DNA from: Todiramphus chloris collaris
Lineage: Eukaryota > Chordata > Aves > Coraciiformes > Alcedinidae
NCBI GenBank assembly: GCA_025345505.1
Contig: JANVCC010000077.1
Coordinates: 6,219,494 to 6,283,493, forward strand
Reading direction: 5' to 3'
DNA length: 64,000 bases
Made by a program: the position numbers and the translations under genes. Of the stretch, positions 1-12,700 are shown one piece after another (the stretch's first letter is position 1; the number at the start of each line of letters is the position of its first letter). The notes beneath the pieces were generated by a model that did not search any database, had not been told where the DNA came from, and saw nothing but the letters and a program-made list of their open reading frames with translations.

Positions 1-3000
1 CTCCCCCCCCCCCCCCCCCCCTTAAAACAAAACACCCCAAATACCATAGCAGTACGATTATAGCAGCTTTGAAAGCAAAGTGTGAGGACACTTAATAATG
101 TTTCACTACTAGTGTTTTTAATTCTCCCACATAAGAGCTAACAGGCAGTAATTAGATAGCTAAACCCCAGCTCTTTCCCTTTTACGCTAGAGGATTTGGT
201 GTATGCTAATTGTCACCAGATCATTTCACATAATTGCCTTTTGGCGAAATTAAGTGGAAATTTCCTGAACATCTTAAATCCTCACTCCCACGCCCCCCCT
301 CCCCTCAGTACCTTCTCTCCCTTGCAGGAAGGATGCTGAAAATGTCAAGCACGGTGACTTAGCGCTCCAGTATGTGGTGGGCACTTCAGCAGAGTTAAAG
401 TGGGGGGAGAAAACAATGCTGTTCTCGAATGAATTGCTGGACACTTAAAGCCAGGAAGCTGATTTTGTTGTTTTGTCTGAGAGATCGCTAATAGAGCTGG
501 GGTTTTGTTTCGGAAAGCCGGCAGTTCTTGGCAGGAGCAGGTAGGCACTCGTCCGCCTGCGAAGCGGTCAGGGAGGGAGGAGGAAGAAGCAGAAGGATGC
601 AAAAGTGTACGTGTCCCTGTCTTTATTTATTTATTAAGGGGAGGGCAGTGGGGGGGTTGGGTTTTTTTTGGGTTGGGGTTTTTTTTGTTTTTTTATCAAG
701 CTCTGGCTAGGGGGGGTATTGTCCCAGCACATGGTTGTCAGTTCTCCTGTCATCATTTGTGTGAGAGAAGAAAATGAGCCTTTTTTATCAGGGTGAGTGA
801 TGATTATCAATGGAGGCCTTGTCTCCCGCTACAATGGGCAGTTAGCTTAGGGCAGGACCTTAGGCAGAAATAAGCTACATTAAATTGTGAAAGGGCTCAG
901 GCCACTGTATCAGCCATAATGGAGCAAGGGGAAGTAGTTTACAGGAGAAAATGCTTAGTCAGGTGTGAAAACATCCTTAAAAAAAATAAACTGTGACTCT
1001 ACTAGTTAAACGGAGCTGGGTAAAATTAAACCTTCGATTTTGTTCAGGAAATGCTTCATCACTGGTGTGGGATTGTTATGTTTGGGAAGGGGATAAGAAC
1101 CAAGTTACATACAGCTGTTTGGTTTGGTTGGCTTTAGCCTTTCAGTTAACCTGAGTGGTTTGCAGTTTCCATGTTGAAGTTTGGGGTGCCACCTGGAGCA
1201 GCTGCTGCTGTGGGTGATCCCTGAGGCTGGAGTACTGCTTACTGATGGGTGCTCTGCTTTGGGTGTTGATGACCCTGCCTGGAGCAGGAAGAATATTCCA
1301 GTATTTGCATCAATAATTTGCAATTTGCCTTTTCTTGCAACTTAGTTTTCCGATTTGAGATGTGTATGTCATTCCTAGGCAGAACCAAGGAGAGATCAAC
1401 CTTTAGACAAACAAGAAACTCTTCTTACAAGCATCTTTGGAGCTGCAGAGCAGCTCAGGAACATCTGTTAACATTTTACAGGCCGTAGTCAGCATAACTG
1501 CAATAGCACCATCTGGAAAGTACAGGGAGACAAGTTAGAAACCTATTTTTTAATGTGAACTGGTATTGAATGGTACCCTTTCTAAGCCCAGGGAGCAACT
1601 CCAGGAGGGCCTGCTAATTCAAGACCACTGTCGACCTTCTGCATCCACCCTGGAGGAGGGGAAAAGGCTGACAAACCCTCTTCTGTGCTTCTTTTGTTTT
1701 ATTGTATTAGGCTCATAAAGGCACTTTCAGGGCCCATCTTTCTTCAACAGAAAGGGAGAGCAGTGGGGAAATGGGGAAGAGGAGGACCATGGCAAAAAAG
1801 ACAGGCGGAGCTCTAGCTCCATTTGTTTTCAGTGTCTGTTGATTAATAGATTTTAAGGTGAATGGTGAGCTCTCATTCCTTCTTTGCTGCTCGTAGTGGA
1901 GGAAGGGGAGGGGGCTTCGGGAATCCGGGGTGTAAGTGTCTGATCAGTCCCTCCTGTGCCACATTCCCAGTTGCAGGTGGTTGGGGGGCACCTGGTGGGT
2001 GGCAGTCCATGTCTGCCTCCCGAGCAGGACTAGGGGCTTTAAGTACACATCAGAGGTCTCCCCAAGCCAGGGAAGGGGGTCCTTGCCTGCCTGGCTGTGG
2101 CTGTGGGAGCTGTGCCAGTGGCAGCCAGAGCTTTGGGCTGCGCTGGCACAGGAGCATCCCCCCTGCCCTGCCTTGGCTGCTCGGCTGGGGACGTGGCAGA
2201 GCAGAGTCTCCCGCTGGCCGTTCGGCTGAGGCCAAAGGTTTTGGCCGCTGTGATGATGCAATGGCATAATGGCTTGTTTTCAGCCTGGGTGGCTCTTTTT
2301 TTTTTTGCAGACCTGCTTTTATGAACACCACGGTTATCCCAGTGAGGACAAATCCTCTGGCCTCTCTGGCATGTTTTTCTCTGACTCTGAGTTGATAGCA
2401 TGTTTTTATTACCAAAGCACAACAAGCTATGAATTTACAAACAGAAATTGCAGTAACAAACTCTTCCTATTTAAAGATTGCTTTCTCTTTGTGTGCTCAA
2501 CAATACAACGTTTCATCTCGTGCAAGTCTTATGTTGCTTTCAGAGACTTAGGAACTATTGATTTATACAGCGTGTATTAACTTCTCCAATAAATGGGGAG
2601 TATTCATCAGTGGGGTGTATTAAATTGGGCTGTATACGCATAGAAGCATCTTTCATCCTGTTAATGAAATGTCCTTACCACACGACAAAGACTAATACAC
2701 AGCAATTTATACACACAATCCCCTGCAGTTTAAATCTGATGTTCAGATAGTTGGTTGGTTGGGGTTTTTTTGTTCCCCAAAGGCACCTATCGGAACTTAG
2801 GCTGGATGGATCTCGGTATTCCTCTCAAACGGATACCAGTCCAAAATTTCGTGTAGCTTCATTTTTGATTTTTGGTTGGCTTTGCTTTTTTTTCATTCCA
2901 GAGCTCCATTATTGTCTAAAGTAATCTGTGTTTAAACACTCCCAGAAGCATTTAAAATTCATACAGAGAGATTTAGTAGTTGAGTCCCTATGGGGACAAT

Positions 3001-6000
3001 TTCCTCTGGTTTGCTCCAGGCAGGGGTTATCAAGAAAAGCAAACTTCTGTTGTTTTTTTGCACTTCTTTACCGTGCCCTCTAACCCAGCGTACGAGACCC
3101 CCACTTTCAGTGGAGAGGAGTGATTTATCAGCAGATGACTTGGTACTTTGTAGATGCTGGGATTTCTCTCTAGAAATCTCCACTTGTTCCCCTCCTATTA
3201 CCACATGCCCTGACGCTGATCTGTGTGTACCAGTGCAGCTCCCCTTTCCGTGCCTGACATAGCCATAAATGGAGTTCTTCAAGTTGCCAGAGAAATTCCT
3301 GCATCTCACAATGACTTTTAGCTTAAAACTACCCTTGATAAAGTACTGGCAAATGTATATTGGAGAAGGGCCTTTTGCAGGGGGATGGCTAAGGTCAGTT
3401 AATAGGTGTTCTCTATTGATGGCTTCTGTGGTTTACCTTTCACTGCCAGTGGATGGGGTTAGGACCACACTTGTTACTCAGGCAGAGCTCCCATTGACTT
3501 CAAAGGAAGATGCATGTGTGGGATTAATCCTGCTCTTTGCCAGCTAGTCCCCTCTTCCTCTCTTTTCCAGGGAAGCTTAGTTAACATCAGGAATGCTCCT
3601 TTTAAAGTGCAGCTTATTTTAGCATATTATGCGTGATTAGAATTTAGCTTGCAAATTGTGCATGCCATTCTGAGCGGAGTTACGGTCCCTTTTCCCAGTG
3701 TGTGATAAACAGTGCAAAACAGGATACAAACCTATCCTGGGATAGTGATGCAGATACAGGCTGATTTGCAGGGGCAGTGGATCATGCTTCTCTGTCCTGG
3801 AGAGCATATTTTTGAGAGCATAGATGACAGTTTCCCCTTGTCCCCCCAGTACTTTCTCCCCACATCTCTGCCCCAGTATCATGAGAGTGGCAAAAAAAGT
3901 ATCCTCCCCTTACATCCAGTACCTTTATGTGAGTTGTCTGCCTGCGGGGCAGTCACCCAAATAAAAACAACTTACCTGGGAGAAAGTTTGCAGACTAAGG
4001 TTCAAACTCTTGTTTGTCCAATTCTTTTTTTTTTTTTTCCTTTTTCTTTTTACTTTCCTTTGAAAGGTGTTAAGTAAAATACATAATAATTTAGCAGTCG
4101 TGGCATTTCATGGAGATATTGCAGGGGGTCTTGGTGTATCAAAGCAGTGCATGGTAGGTTCCTACAGTTTACATGTAACCCCCTATGGCATATCTGGCTT
4201 TGGTGATACAGCCATTTAAGTCCAGCTTTTCTCTCACGTGTTGTTTCTTGGTTTTTGGCTTAAGTCTGACCCTCCGATGTTATTTTGTCAGTTACCTATT
4301 TTTTTAAGTAACCAGTTCAAGTTTCTGTGAAAACAAGCTCTCAGTGGAAGACAGCCCTCGATGTCTGTCAGGATCTGGTTGAGGGGTCTTTGCAATGATG
4401 TGAAGATAGAGTTGGGAGAGCACAGAGCTACGGCAGCCACCAGCCACACTGGCTCACCTAACAGCGAGAGTTCACACGATTTTTGACCAGCAAAAATCCC
4501 TCTTATTTGGAATGATTGTTAGGGGTTTTTTTGTGAACCAGACCAAATGGTCATTCGGCATATAATGTCACGTGTTGTTGAGTAGATGCCTGCTAGTTTG
4601 CATGGTGTGTAATAGAATTTGTTACATGAAGCCCTTGTCAAAACTTCCAGTTACTTTTGGGCTGCTTGGGTTGGCTGACTTGGAAGAGAACAGATTTTTG
4701 GGTTAGAGCATATCCTTTGGCTTTCTGAATTAAGGCGCTAAATCCCCATAGCTCCTCTGATGTGAAACCATTATGGATCTGTGCAGCCAAGAGTTGTCCG
4801 TGGTTGTACAGCTGGTAGGAGGCCTGACCCCAGCGTGCTATAATTCATAGCACTGGCTGTCGTGACCACCCTCTGCCCTGCGTGGTGGGCACCTGACGTG
4901 GGGCTCTGTGTGCCGTGCCACACGCATGGTGTTAGAGGGGAATTGTTCTACGTGAGGGCTGCAAATAGAGACAAACGTAGTAAAAGTGGGAGGCATAAGC
5001 ACTGCTTTTTGGCTTGCTTCTCTTTGAGGCACGGGGGTTTTTTTGCATGTTATCAAAGGGGTGAGTCAAATACCTGTGTAGGAAGGGCTGGGTGAGCCTC
5101 CTGCTGTGGGCTGGCTGGAAGAGCCGAAGGTGTAGCTCTGCTGTGTCTTGACCAGAGCATGATGGAGGGACTTCTTGGGGTTTTTTGGGGGGAACCCTGA
5201 TATTTCTTTTCATCCTAGCTCCCAGCCCGTCTTCTTCCTCCTTTCCCCCCAGTCTAGAAACTCATTCTCACAGAGTAACTGAATTATTTTTGAAATGCTT
5301 TTAAGGGAAGCTCGTAGCGTTGGAAGCGAGATGAGAAAATCACGTGTCTAAAGCGGCGTGGCGAGGGCTGTGTGTTTGAGGGTGCTGGGGCTGGAGCTGT
5401 CCTCGGGCAGGAGGGTGAGCAGGAGAGTGCTGGCAGACCCTGGACGGCAGCGGCGCTATCGGGAGCCGCCGTGGTATCACTACTTTATTTTAATGTGATT
5501 CCTTTTACTTGATGTTAATGCAAGTTGTTCCTTACTTAAAGTAATAAAAGGAAATGAAGACACATTCTAAAATGAAACCTGACTCTAATCCATTCATCAT
5601 CTAATACCAGCCTCTTTATCTTTGCTGGTACCTAATCTGGTTAAATGTCCCTGTTGTAGGATTTTAGTGAAAATCCTCTATGGGGAATAGGGTTTTTTGC
5701 AATTGGATTACTCGCAGTAAATGGTCCAGCAGTTCGCTTGTTTCAGCTTAATTTTTTTCTTTGTGATCTTGTAAGGGTAAGCTACAGTTCAGCCTGCCTT
5801 TTCCTTTCATTCATTCATTCCTTTTTTTTTTAATTGTTATTAGAAAAATATTTTATTTTTTTCCCCTCCAGAGCTAAGAATCTGTCAGGGAAAACCTCAC
5901 GATATCTGCGTGATTATTTCACCCACGAGAGTGTTAATTTCAATGGTTTTATCCATGTTTTTGCTGTTATTTATATAGCTAAATATTTCAGTCACCTGAT

Positions 6001-6607
6001 TCTTCAGTATCCACTTCCCATTTATTAGTGCGTTCTAACAAATTGATAATTAATCATCTCTTCTAAAATATATATATATAAAATATGCAGGTGATCACTT
6101 GTCAGCTTAATGCTTGCTGATGAAGGGAATGCTCTAGCACTACAAAGGCTTTTTATCTGGAGTATTTGCATTGAGCAGTAAAATGCAGACCTGAAAGTGA
6201 GGACAGGAAGGGGAAAGGAAAAGGCTCACAGGTCAGTGAGCATTTGGGTCTCGTGCTAATTAAATGGGGGACTCTGTCAACCCCTCACTGAGAGTCTACC
6301 TGCATCTTGGAGGTGAAGCACAAAATGATAAAATATAAAGGAAAAATTTTAAAGAACTGCTGTTGCTCTGTACAGGAGCACCACAGGTCAAAAAGGTTAA
6401 AGAAACTCAAGAGCAGGGGAAGTGTGTGAGGAGGTTTTAAGCAAGAGTGTGGGAAAACTGCAAGGGTGATGCTGAGAAGGAATCCGGAAAAGTCTGAGGG
6501 CTGTGTTGAAATCCTGGTTACTCAAATTCCTGTGTGTCGTGTGCCTTGTGCTGCAGTGGGGAGTACCCAGCACTCCTCTAACGCCATCGACCTTTTTCTC
6601 TTGACAG
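1..6607 (+). other. TCF7L2: TCF7L2 intron (3' end of the intron before the first visible exon)
   Basis: No TCF7L2 coding exon was found in this stretch. It starts with a 19-20 base poly-C run (from base 3) and includes G/T homopolymer patches near 640-700. It also has a GC-rich segment at about 1,900-2,230, a possible alternative terminal exon (2,311-2,610), an old-repeat-like fragment at about 3,470-3,540 and a short CpG-rich patch at about 5,350-5,475. The rest is ordinary AT-rich intron. Confidence 0.85.
2311..2610 (+). other. Possible alternative terminal exon in the TCF7L2 intron (hypothetical)
   Basis: A strong acceptor (12 or more T then GCAG, ending at 2310) is followed by an open frame in phase 0 from ACC at 2311 to TAA at 2578-2580. 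An AATAAA lies at 2588-2593 and a GT-rich stretch follows. The downstream constitutive exon at 6608 also starts at phase 0, so a splice from the unseen upstream exon would be in frame. It would give a truncated TCF7L2 without the HMG box. The peptide is rich in Phe, Tyr and Cys and unlike anything I recognise, so a chance frame is quite possible. Confidence 0.25.
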
Positions 6608-6740
6608 TCTAACAAAGTGCCAGTTGTGCAGCACCCACACCATGTACACCCTCTTACACCGCTTATCACGTACAGCAATGAGCACTTCACACCGGGAAAC
6701 CCTCCTCCACACTTACCAGCCGACGTAGATCCCAAAACAG
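6608..6740 (+). CDS. TCF7L2: TCF7L2 exon: central proline/histidine-rich region
   Basis: A 133-nt exon entered at phase 0 (TCT) after a TTGACAG acceptor and ending phase 1 before GTAGGT. It translates to [19 protein letters not shown] through a stretch ending ADVDPKT plus the first base of Gly. This is the central regulatory region between the beta-catenin-binding domain and the HMG box, in the area generally assigned to Groucho/TLE interaction in TCF proteins. It is the first coding exon that I can identify in the window; the preceding exon (ending in an AHIV-type sequence in vertebrates) was looked for in 1-6607 and not seen. Confidence 0.95.
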
Positions 6741-9700
6741 GTAGGTGGGAAATAGTTGGGGGCTTTTTTTGAGAGTGCATGGGTGGATCTTTCCAGTTTG
6801 TGTATTAGGGGGAAGGAGTGCCTGAGGAAGGATTTCCCACGCTGAAGCACCAAAAGGAGCATGTAAAATGTCAAACACGTGCAAGAACCCAGGCAAAATA
6901 GTTATTTTTAAGGAAATTAGGCCTCAGAAGGAAACCCGCTGGGTGAATTTTGATAAAACTTCTGCAGGGTGACACTGGAGTTGCATGTGTGGGGTCATTT
7001 GCAGGTGTGTTTCTTTGCAAGCTTGATATCCCACCTAGCACTTCAACCGACCAAGTGCTTGGTTTGCATGTGCAACCCGGAGAATTAAACATGTGTGTTC
7101 TGTGATCTGCACTTAGAAAACTGCAGCTGGAATTTTAAAGGTGGTGGGTCATGACCAGTTTTAAAATGAACCTTTTTTTAGTTCCCCAAATCCCATTGTT
7201 CCTGTGTCAGGAGTTCAGCCATTTTTCTCCTGTAATGTCAAATTTTCATCCAGTCCAACTACTTAGCTCCATCTCTACACTTGCAACTCTTTTCCCCAAT
7301 GTAAGTCTACCCATCTCTTAGTTCAGCCTGAAGGGCAGTCTTCTTGAATATAGAGCACTGTGTAAAACCCTGACTAGATTTATTGGTGTTACAGAGTTGA
7401 ATTTACATGTTATTTTTAAGAGTCCCTGTGTAACCTGAGGGCCCAGAGAAGTCAAACAATGTCAATCTTCTTTCTTTGGGCTGCATTGAGCTCGCAGTGA
7501 CAGTGGTTTTGTTTTTTGTTAATCCACATCCCAGGTAGTTAATTGGAAAGTACACCAGTAACTGAATTAATGTCAAAGGAATCGCTCTCTGTTGGCCCTA
7601 ACGTGCGCAGATAATTTATCTGAACTCCAGCCCTTGAATGAGTCTGTGCATTAGATGGTTTTCACTCCCTACACTTCATCTGGGGCCCCCTTTTAATTGT
7701 GCTTAATGCTAACTTCACATGGCTTGAAAGGAATCCATCTCGACATCCCTGGGTATTGCAAGTGAATGGCATAGTCAACCTCTCATTTAAATAATGGTAG
7801 TACAGGGAATAGCTTTTAAATGGTTATCGTAAAACATATGATTAACGTCTGTAGACTGTTTACTTTTCTTCTGTGAACATTCTTTCAAGTGTGCAAATAG
7901 CTCGTTGGATGGTTAAAGCCCAGTTAATCTGTTTGGGTTTTGTAATGGAGAAAAAGCAGTGTCTGCATGAAAATGTCACACAAGGAGATTTAATTTAGAG
8001 ATTAAAAGCTTCCTGAGTGACTTAAAAAAATAGTTTTAAGCCATGAATACAGTACCCCATCCTTTTAATGCTCTCTGTTTTAATTTTGCTTCTGCTGTGT
8101 AATTGTGCTCTGGCTTATTAATTGAAAGACTCAGTATTGTAACCCTTAGTCCTCTGAGTAATTCCTACTTGCTCTTAAGGTAAGGAGCGTTAAAATACAA
8201 GGCTTGTGTCTGGAGCTGATTTCTGCTCTCCAGGTAGGAACTACACTGGTTTCAGAGAAGACAGATGGGCTCTCAGTCCTTCCCTGTACACCATCAACAT
8301 CTGTACTCCGTTTTAGCAAGCATTTCCAGGGGCTCTCACCTCCGCTCAGGTTTCAGGAAGTTTCCTAGGTTTGCTCGAAAGCAAACGTCATCTGCAATTA
8401 CAATGACTTTGTAACTCATTTTGGAGGTCACTTTGGAATAAGGCTATGCTATTGAGTACCCAGTCAGCATATGGATAGGGCCTGTGCTTTTTTTGGTGAC
8501 TTTGAGACTAAAGTAACCATAAGGTTGATAAGGAACTATCCTGTTGAGCGTTTAGGACAGCATCAAGTACAACATGAGACCAAAACTATAGCTGAAACTC
8601 TTAAATTTCATCCTAAATAACAAAATAATTATCTCTGTTTGGAGAGGTGCCTGAGGGAGTGAATCACATCAGTTTTTCTGGTTGAATGTCATATAACAAG
8701 ATGCCAGAAGGATTGCTTTATAAAGTAAGACAGTGAAACTGCCTTTCGAAACCCAAGTGAAGCCATGAGCATTGTAATAAAAATGAATAGATGGCAATTT
8801 AGAAACATATGTACTTTTTCCTTGTATTTTATTCTATTTCATGTCTCAATACTAACACTGCTTTATGTTCCTCTTCCATAGGAATTCCAAGGCCTCCACA
8901 TCCTCCAGATATATCTCCTTATTATCCATTATCACCAGGCACTGTAGGACAAATCCCCCATCCGCTAGGATGGTTAGTACCACAGTAAGGAGTTCCATTT
9001 TTTTAATTTCCTTTTTTCTTTTTTTGACGTGCTAAATTTCTGTTTAAAATGGTTTGTGTGTGCGTGTGTGTGCACGTGTGTGTGCATTGAGGTAATGCGG
9101 TTTGCTAAATACCACTTCACTGAGTGCTTATGAATTTATCCACCTCACGAAGATTAATTATAACTGATGCTAGGTCACGTGGCCTTAAACAAACACGAGC
9201 AGTTGGGCACAGCTTTGCATGTCATCTCAACCAGCTGATGGCTCGCCAAGCAGGAATTTTTAAAACCTGTCTGCAGAAACGGCCTTTTCTTCTTAACACC
9301 CTTACACTGCACCATGTGGGTTGTTCTCAGCTTCGGTTTTCAGGTGGTTCAAGGTCGTTCTTATGGACTCCCTTTTTTTTTTATCAGTGCCATCCTCACT
9401 ATAAGTGTGCATTTTTCTATCTTGTTGGCCTTCCCCATTGAAAGCCCTTTCGTTTTTCTTGTGAAACAGTAGAACTTCACATCGGCCGGTGAGCAGCATT
9501 CCTGGTCAAGATGTGGCTGGGCACTTGGCATCCAAGGAATGGAATTTTCTTGCAAACAAGAAAGAAGAATTAGTTTACTTTAAAACTGGCTAAGAAAAAA
9601 ATCCCATGGAAAGTTACTTTGGGGTTTTGTTTTCTTTTCAGCTCCTCGTATGCCACTTGTGGGGTATGAGGTTCCAGCCAGTAATTGAGTCTTTATTTTC

Positions 9701-12700
9701 CCCCTTTTTTACTCGTGTTACCATTTCTGCAATGGGTTCATAATGCATTTAAGCACTGCCTAAGCCTTTTGTACAGTATATTTGATTTAAATATTTATAA
9801 AATACATTTATATTGCTGGGTGCAACAGTTCTCTGCATTATAAATCAAGACTATAATGCTTTTTTTTCTCACAACAGGTCTCATCAATTTTGAGGAGATC
9901 ATATTTCTTTAGAAATTAATTGCTCAAAGCTACAAATAGTTTGTTCCTGCTCAAGGTTGTTTGACCAGCTGTGCTTAAACACCTCTTCATAAGTTTGCTC
10001 TCTGTAAGGAGGTGGAGCTCACACCCCATAAGAGAGCAGTAGGTCCACACACACAGGTCTTGGGCAGGGAGAGGGGTTGGTGTCAAAGGCTTTGAGGGCC
10101 TTTCTCAGGCATAGAATTGGGGATGAAAGAGAGCTGGAGCTTGTACCTCAACTACAGCAGCCTCACTTCTGGCCACTTTGCAGTCTCCCCTTCCTTGCAG
10201 GGTGGTCTTGCAACTTGCTTGGGCAGAGGCTGTCCCACCCCGAGGTTGAAGCATGTCCATCAGCTCTCTGCAGAAGGCTGTTTCTACAGAAGAAAAACCC
10301 AGAGCAATGCTCCCTGAAATCTTAAATTCCTTCTCCTTTGTGGTGTTTTACTTTACGTAGGACACCCCAAACACTGTTAGAATGCACATCAGCTCCTTTT
10401 CTTCATCTTTCTTGCTTGCAGAGCCTAGCCGCAGTACAGCGATCTCATGCTCTTCTGTTGCAACTGTTTAGCTCAAGTTTGCATAGTAACAGCCTCAGCA
10501 TTTAAAGCAAACACACTCCACTAGTGCCAAAAGTCAGTGACATTAAAGACGAGAGCGCAGGGAAGAAATTCCTCGCTGCTGTTGACTTGTGCCTCATTGC
10601 TCATCTGTATCTCAGAGCCCTGTGTGTGCAGACACTGGTTTGTCCTCCTCGAACCTCACGTCATGGCTGCCAAACCACACAAATGTTGCCCTGTGTGGCC
10701 AGTTTTGTCAGGTAGATGCTAATGGCCACCTCTGTCACAGCAAGACTGTTACCACCACAAGTTTATAGCAAGCCAGTGCCCAGGACGTACTTACCCACCC
10801 ACAACTCTTAGAGCTTTTCCAAGTGTTTTTTGGTGAGGGGTGATAGCATCACATCTGCTTTGGCTCTGGGAGAGCATCATGGCCAACTTTGCAGAAGTAA
10901 CCCAGGGTTTTTATTCTCATTGCCACTCCTGCTTCACCATTAGCTTCCCAACCCATCAATCCTCAATTGGCCTGCGTGTCTCCGGCGTAGTACCCCGCCA
11001 GAAAGCATCCTGCCCAGTCAGATGATATATTTGAAGGACAGATGAAAAGAACTAGCCAGCACAGACAAACCTCAATCAGAAAAAGTTGTGTGTCTTTCAT
11101 GAGGATGCTGTTTTGCATGTTGCTGTATTTTTTAATTATTGTAATGAGGTGTGATTGTCTATTGGTTACCCACAATACTTCTTGGGGACTCTCCCCCGGT
11201 AACTCTTGTCAACACTTGTTAATCTGACAAAAGGCTACAAATTAAGCTCTGTTAATTTAATGTTTTCTCACCGAGATCTAAATACCGAAAGAGGCCCAAA
11301 GCGCAACTGAAGTCCTTTGATTCACTGTACTTTATTTTGGTATAAATTTACATTCATTATTGTTTTCCTTTGGATGTGTAGCCCTCAATTAGTGTGATGG
11401 CTCCATTAAAGCAAGCGAGACTTCGCCTTTAATTATTACAACAAAACACCTAGTTTCAGCTTGGGGAGAGGGTCTCTATTGACATAAGCAGAGGTTATAA
11501 AATTTAATTAGCCATTCCTATCAGATTTATGGCATTCAAATTGTTCTGTGTTTCTTTCCTTTGATCCTTGCTGTACAATCCCCAAGATTTTTGTTCTGAT
11601 CAAATGAGAATAAAGCTTACTGTGCAGAGAGAAGTTTTTTTGTTGTGTATTGGGTTTTTTTTAAAACCCTTTTTTCTTTTTCTCATTCTCTGTTTCCCTT
11701 CTTTTTTGCCAGGCAAGGTCAGCCAGTGTACCCAATCACGACAGGGGGATTCCGCCACCCTTACCCAACAGCTCTGACCGTCAATGCTTCCATGTCAAGG
11801 TGAGTTCAAATGCTGAGGTCCTGAATTGAGAGCAAATGTATGTCCTCCTGACACCATCTCTAGAGGAGGGCATTTCATCTAGGAAGCATGTTTCTGAAAG
11901 CACTTCAGTTAAACAGCCATCCTTTTTTTTTTTGGTGGACAGAGGAGGAGAGGACAAGGGGTACCTTCCCATTTGAGGAGAAAAGTGTCCTAGTGCTGTC
12001 ATGGGGTTTTAGAAGTTTGGTTTTGAGGGGGAGGTGTAGGAGCGGGCAGTCATCTTTAAAAGCCAAACTTAAACAAAAAAGCTGGGCGAATGTGATGGTG
12101 GTATTGAAAAGGCAAGAAGGAGAAGCCCTGATGATAGCTTTTGCTTTCTCGGTGGCTGTCACCCAGAGCAGCGCGCTGTGCACAAGAAGGGAGTCTCAGG
12201 AGGGCTGCTCTTCAAGCAGAGTTGGGGAGGAAGGTTACTGAGCTATGTTTTCCCCTACCAAAGCTCCAAACACTGATAGTCAACATAAAAGGGCCTGCCT
12301 GACCCTCTAAAGCTTTAGAAGTATATATTTCTCCCCCTCCCTACCTCCAATTAATTCCATCCAATTTTCCAGGGGCTGCTAGTTTTATTTACAAACTGGT
12401 TGGCAGCACTATGTTTAAGTAATCACTAATTGCTCCTAATGATAGTTTTATTTTCTGTTCATCTGATTTTCAGTCTGGTTAATTAAATCGGTGGAGGTTT
12501 AGACTTTCCTGATGGGCTGAAACAGCTAATCCATTTTGATGATGGCATATAATTAAATTAGCATGCATTACATAGCAAGGTTCCATGTCTCTTCCCTGCT
12601 CTGTCCCTTCCTCTCTATCTCTGCAGTTTAATATGTGAAGGTTGGTGTATAGAGGATTTAAAGAGGAAAAGGTAGGGGGGCTAAGGGTGGGGGGAAACAC

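Noticed and set aside
1-6607. Search for the preceding TCF7L2 exon (ALKDAR...AHIV type)
   Set aside because: No matching codons with splice sites were found; the exon is presumably upstream of the window.
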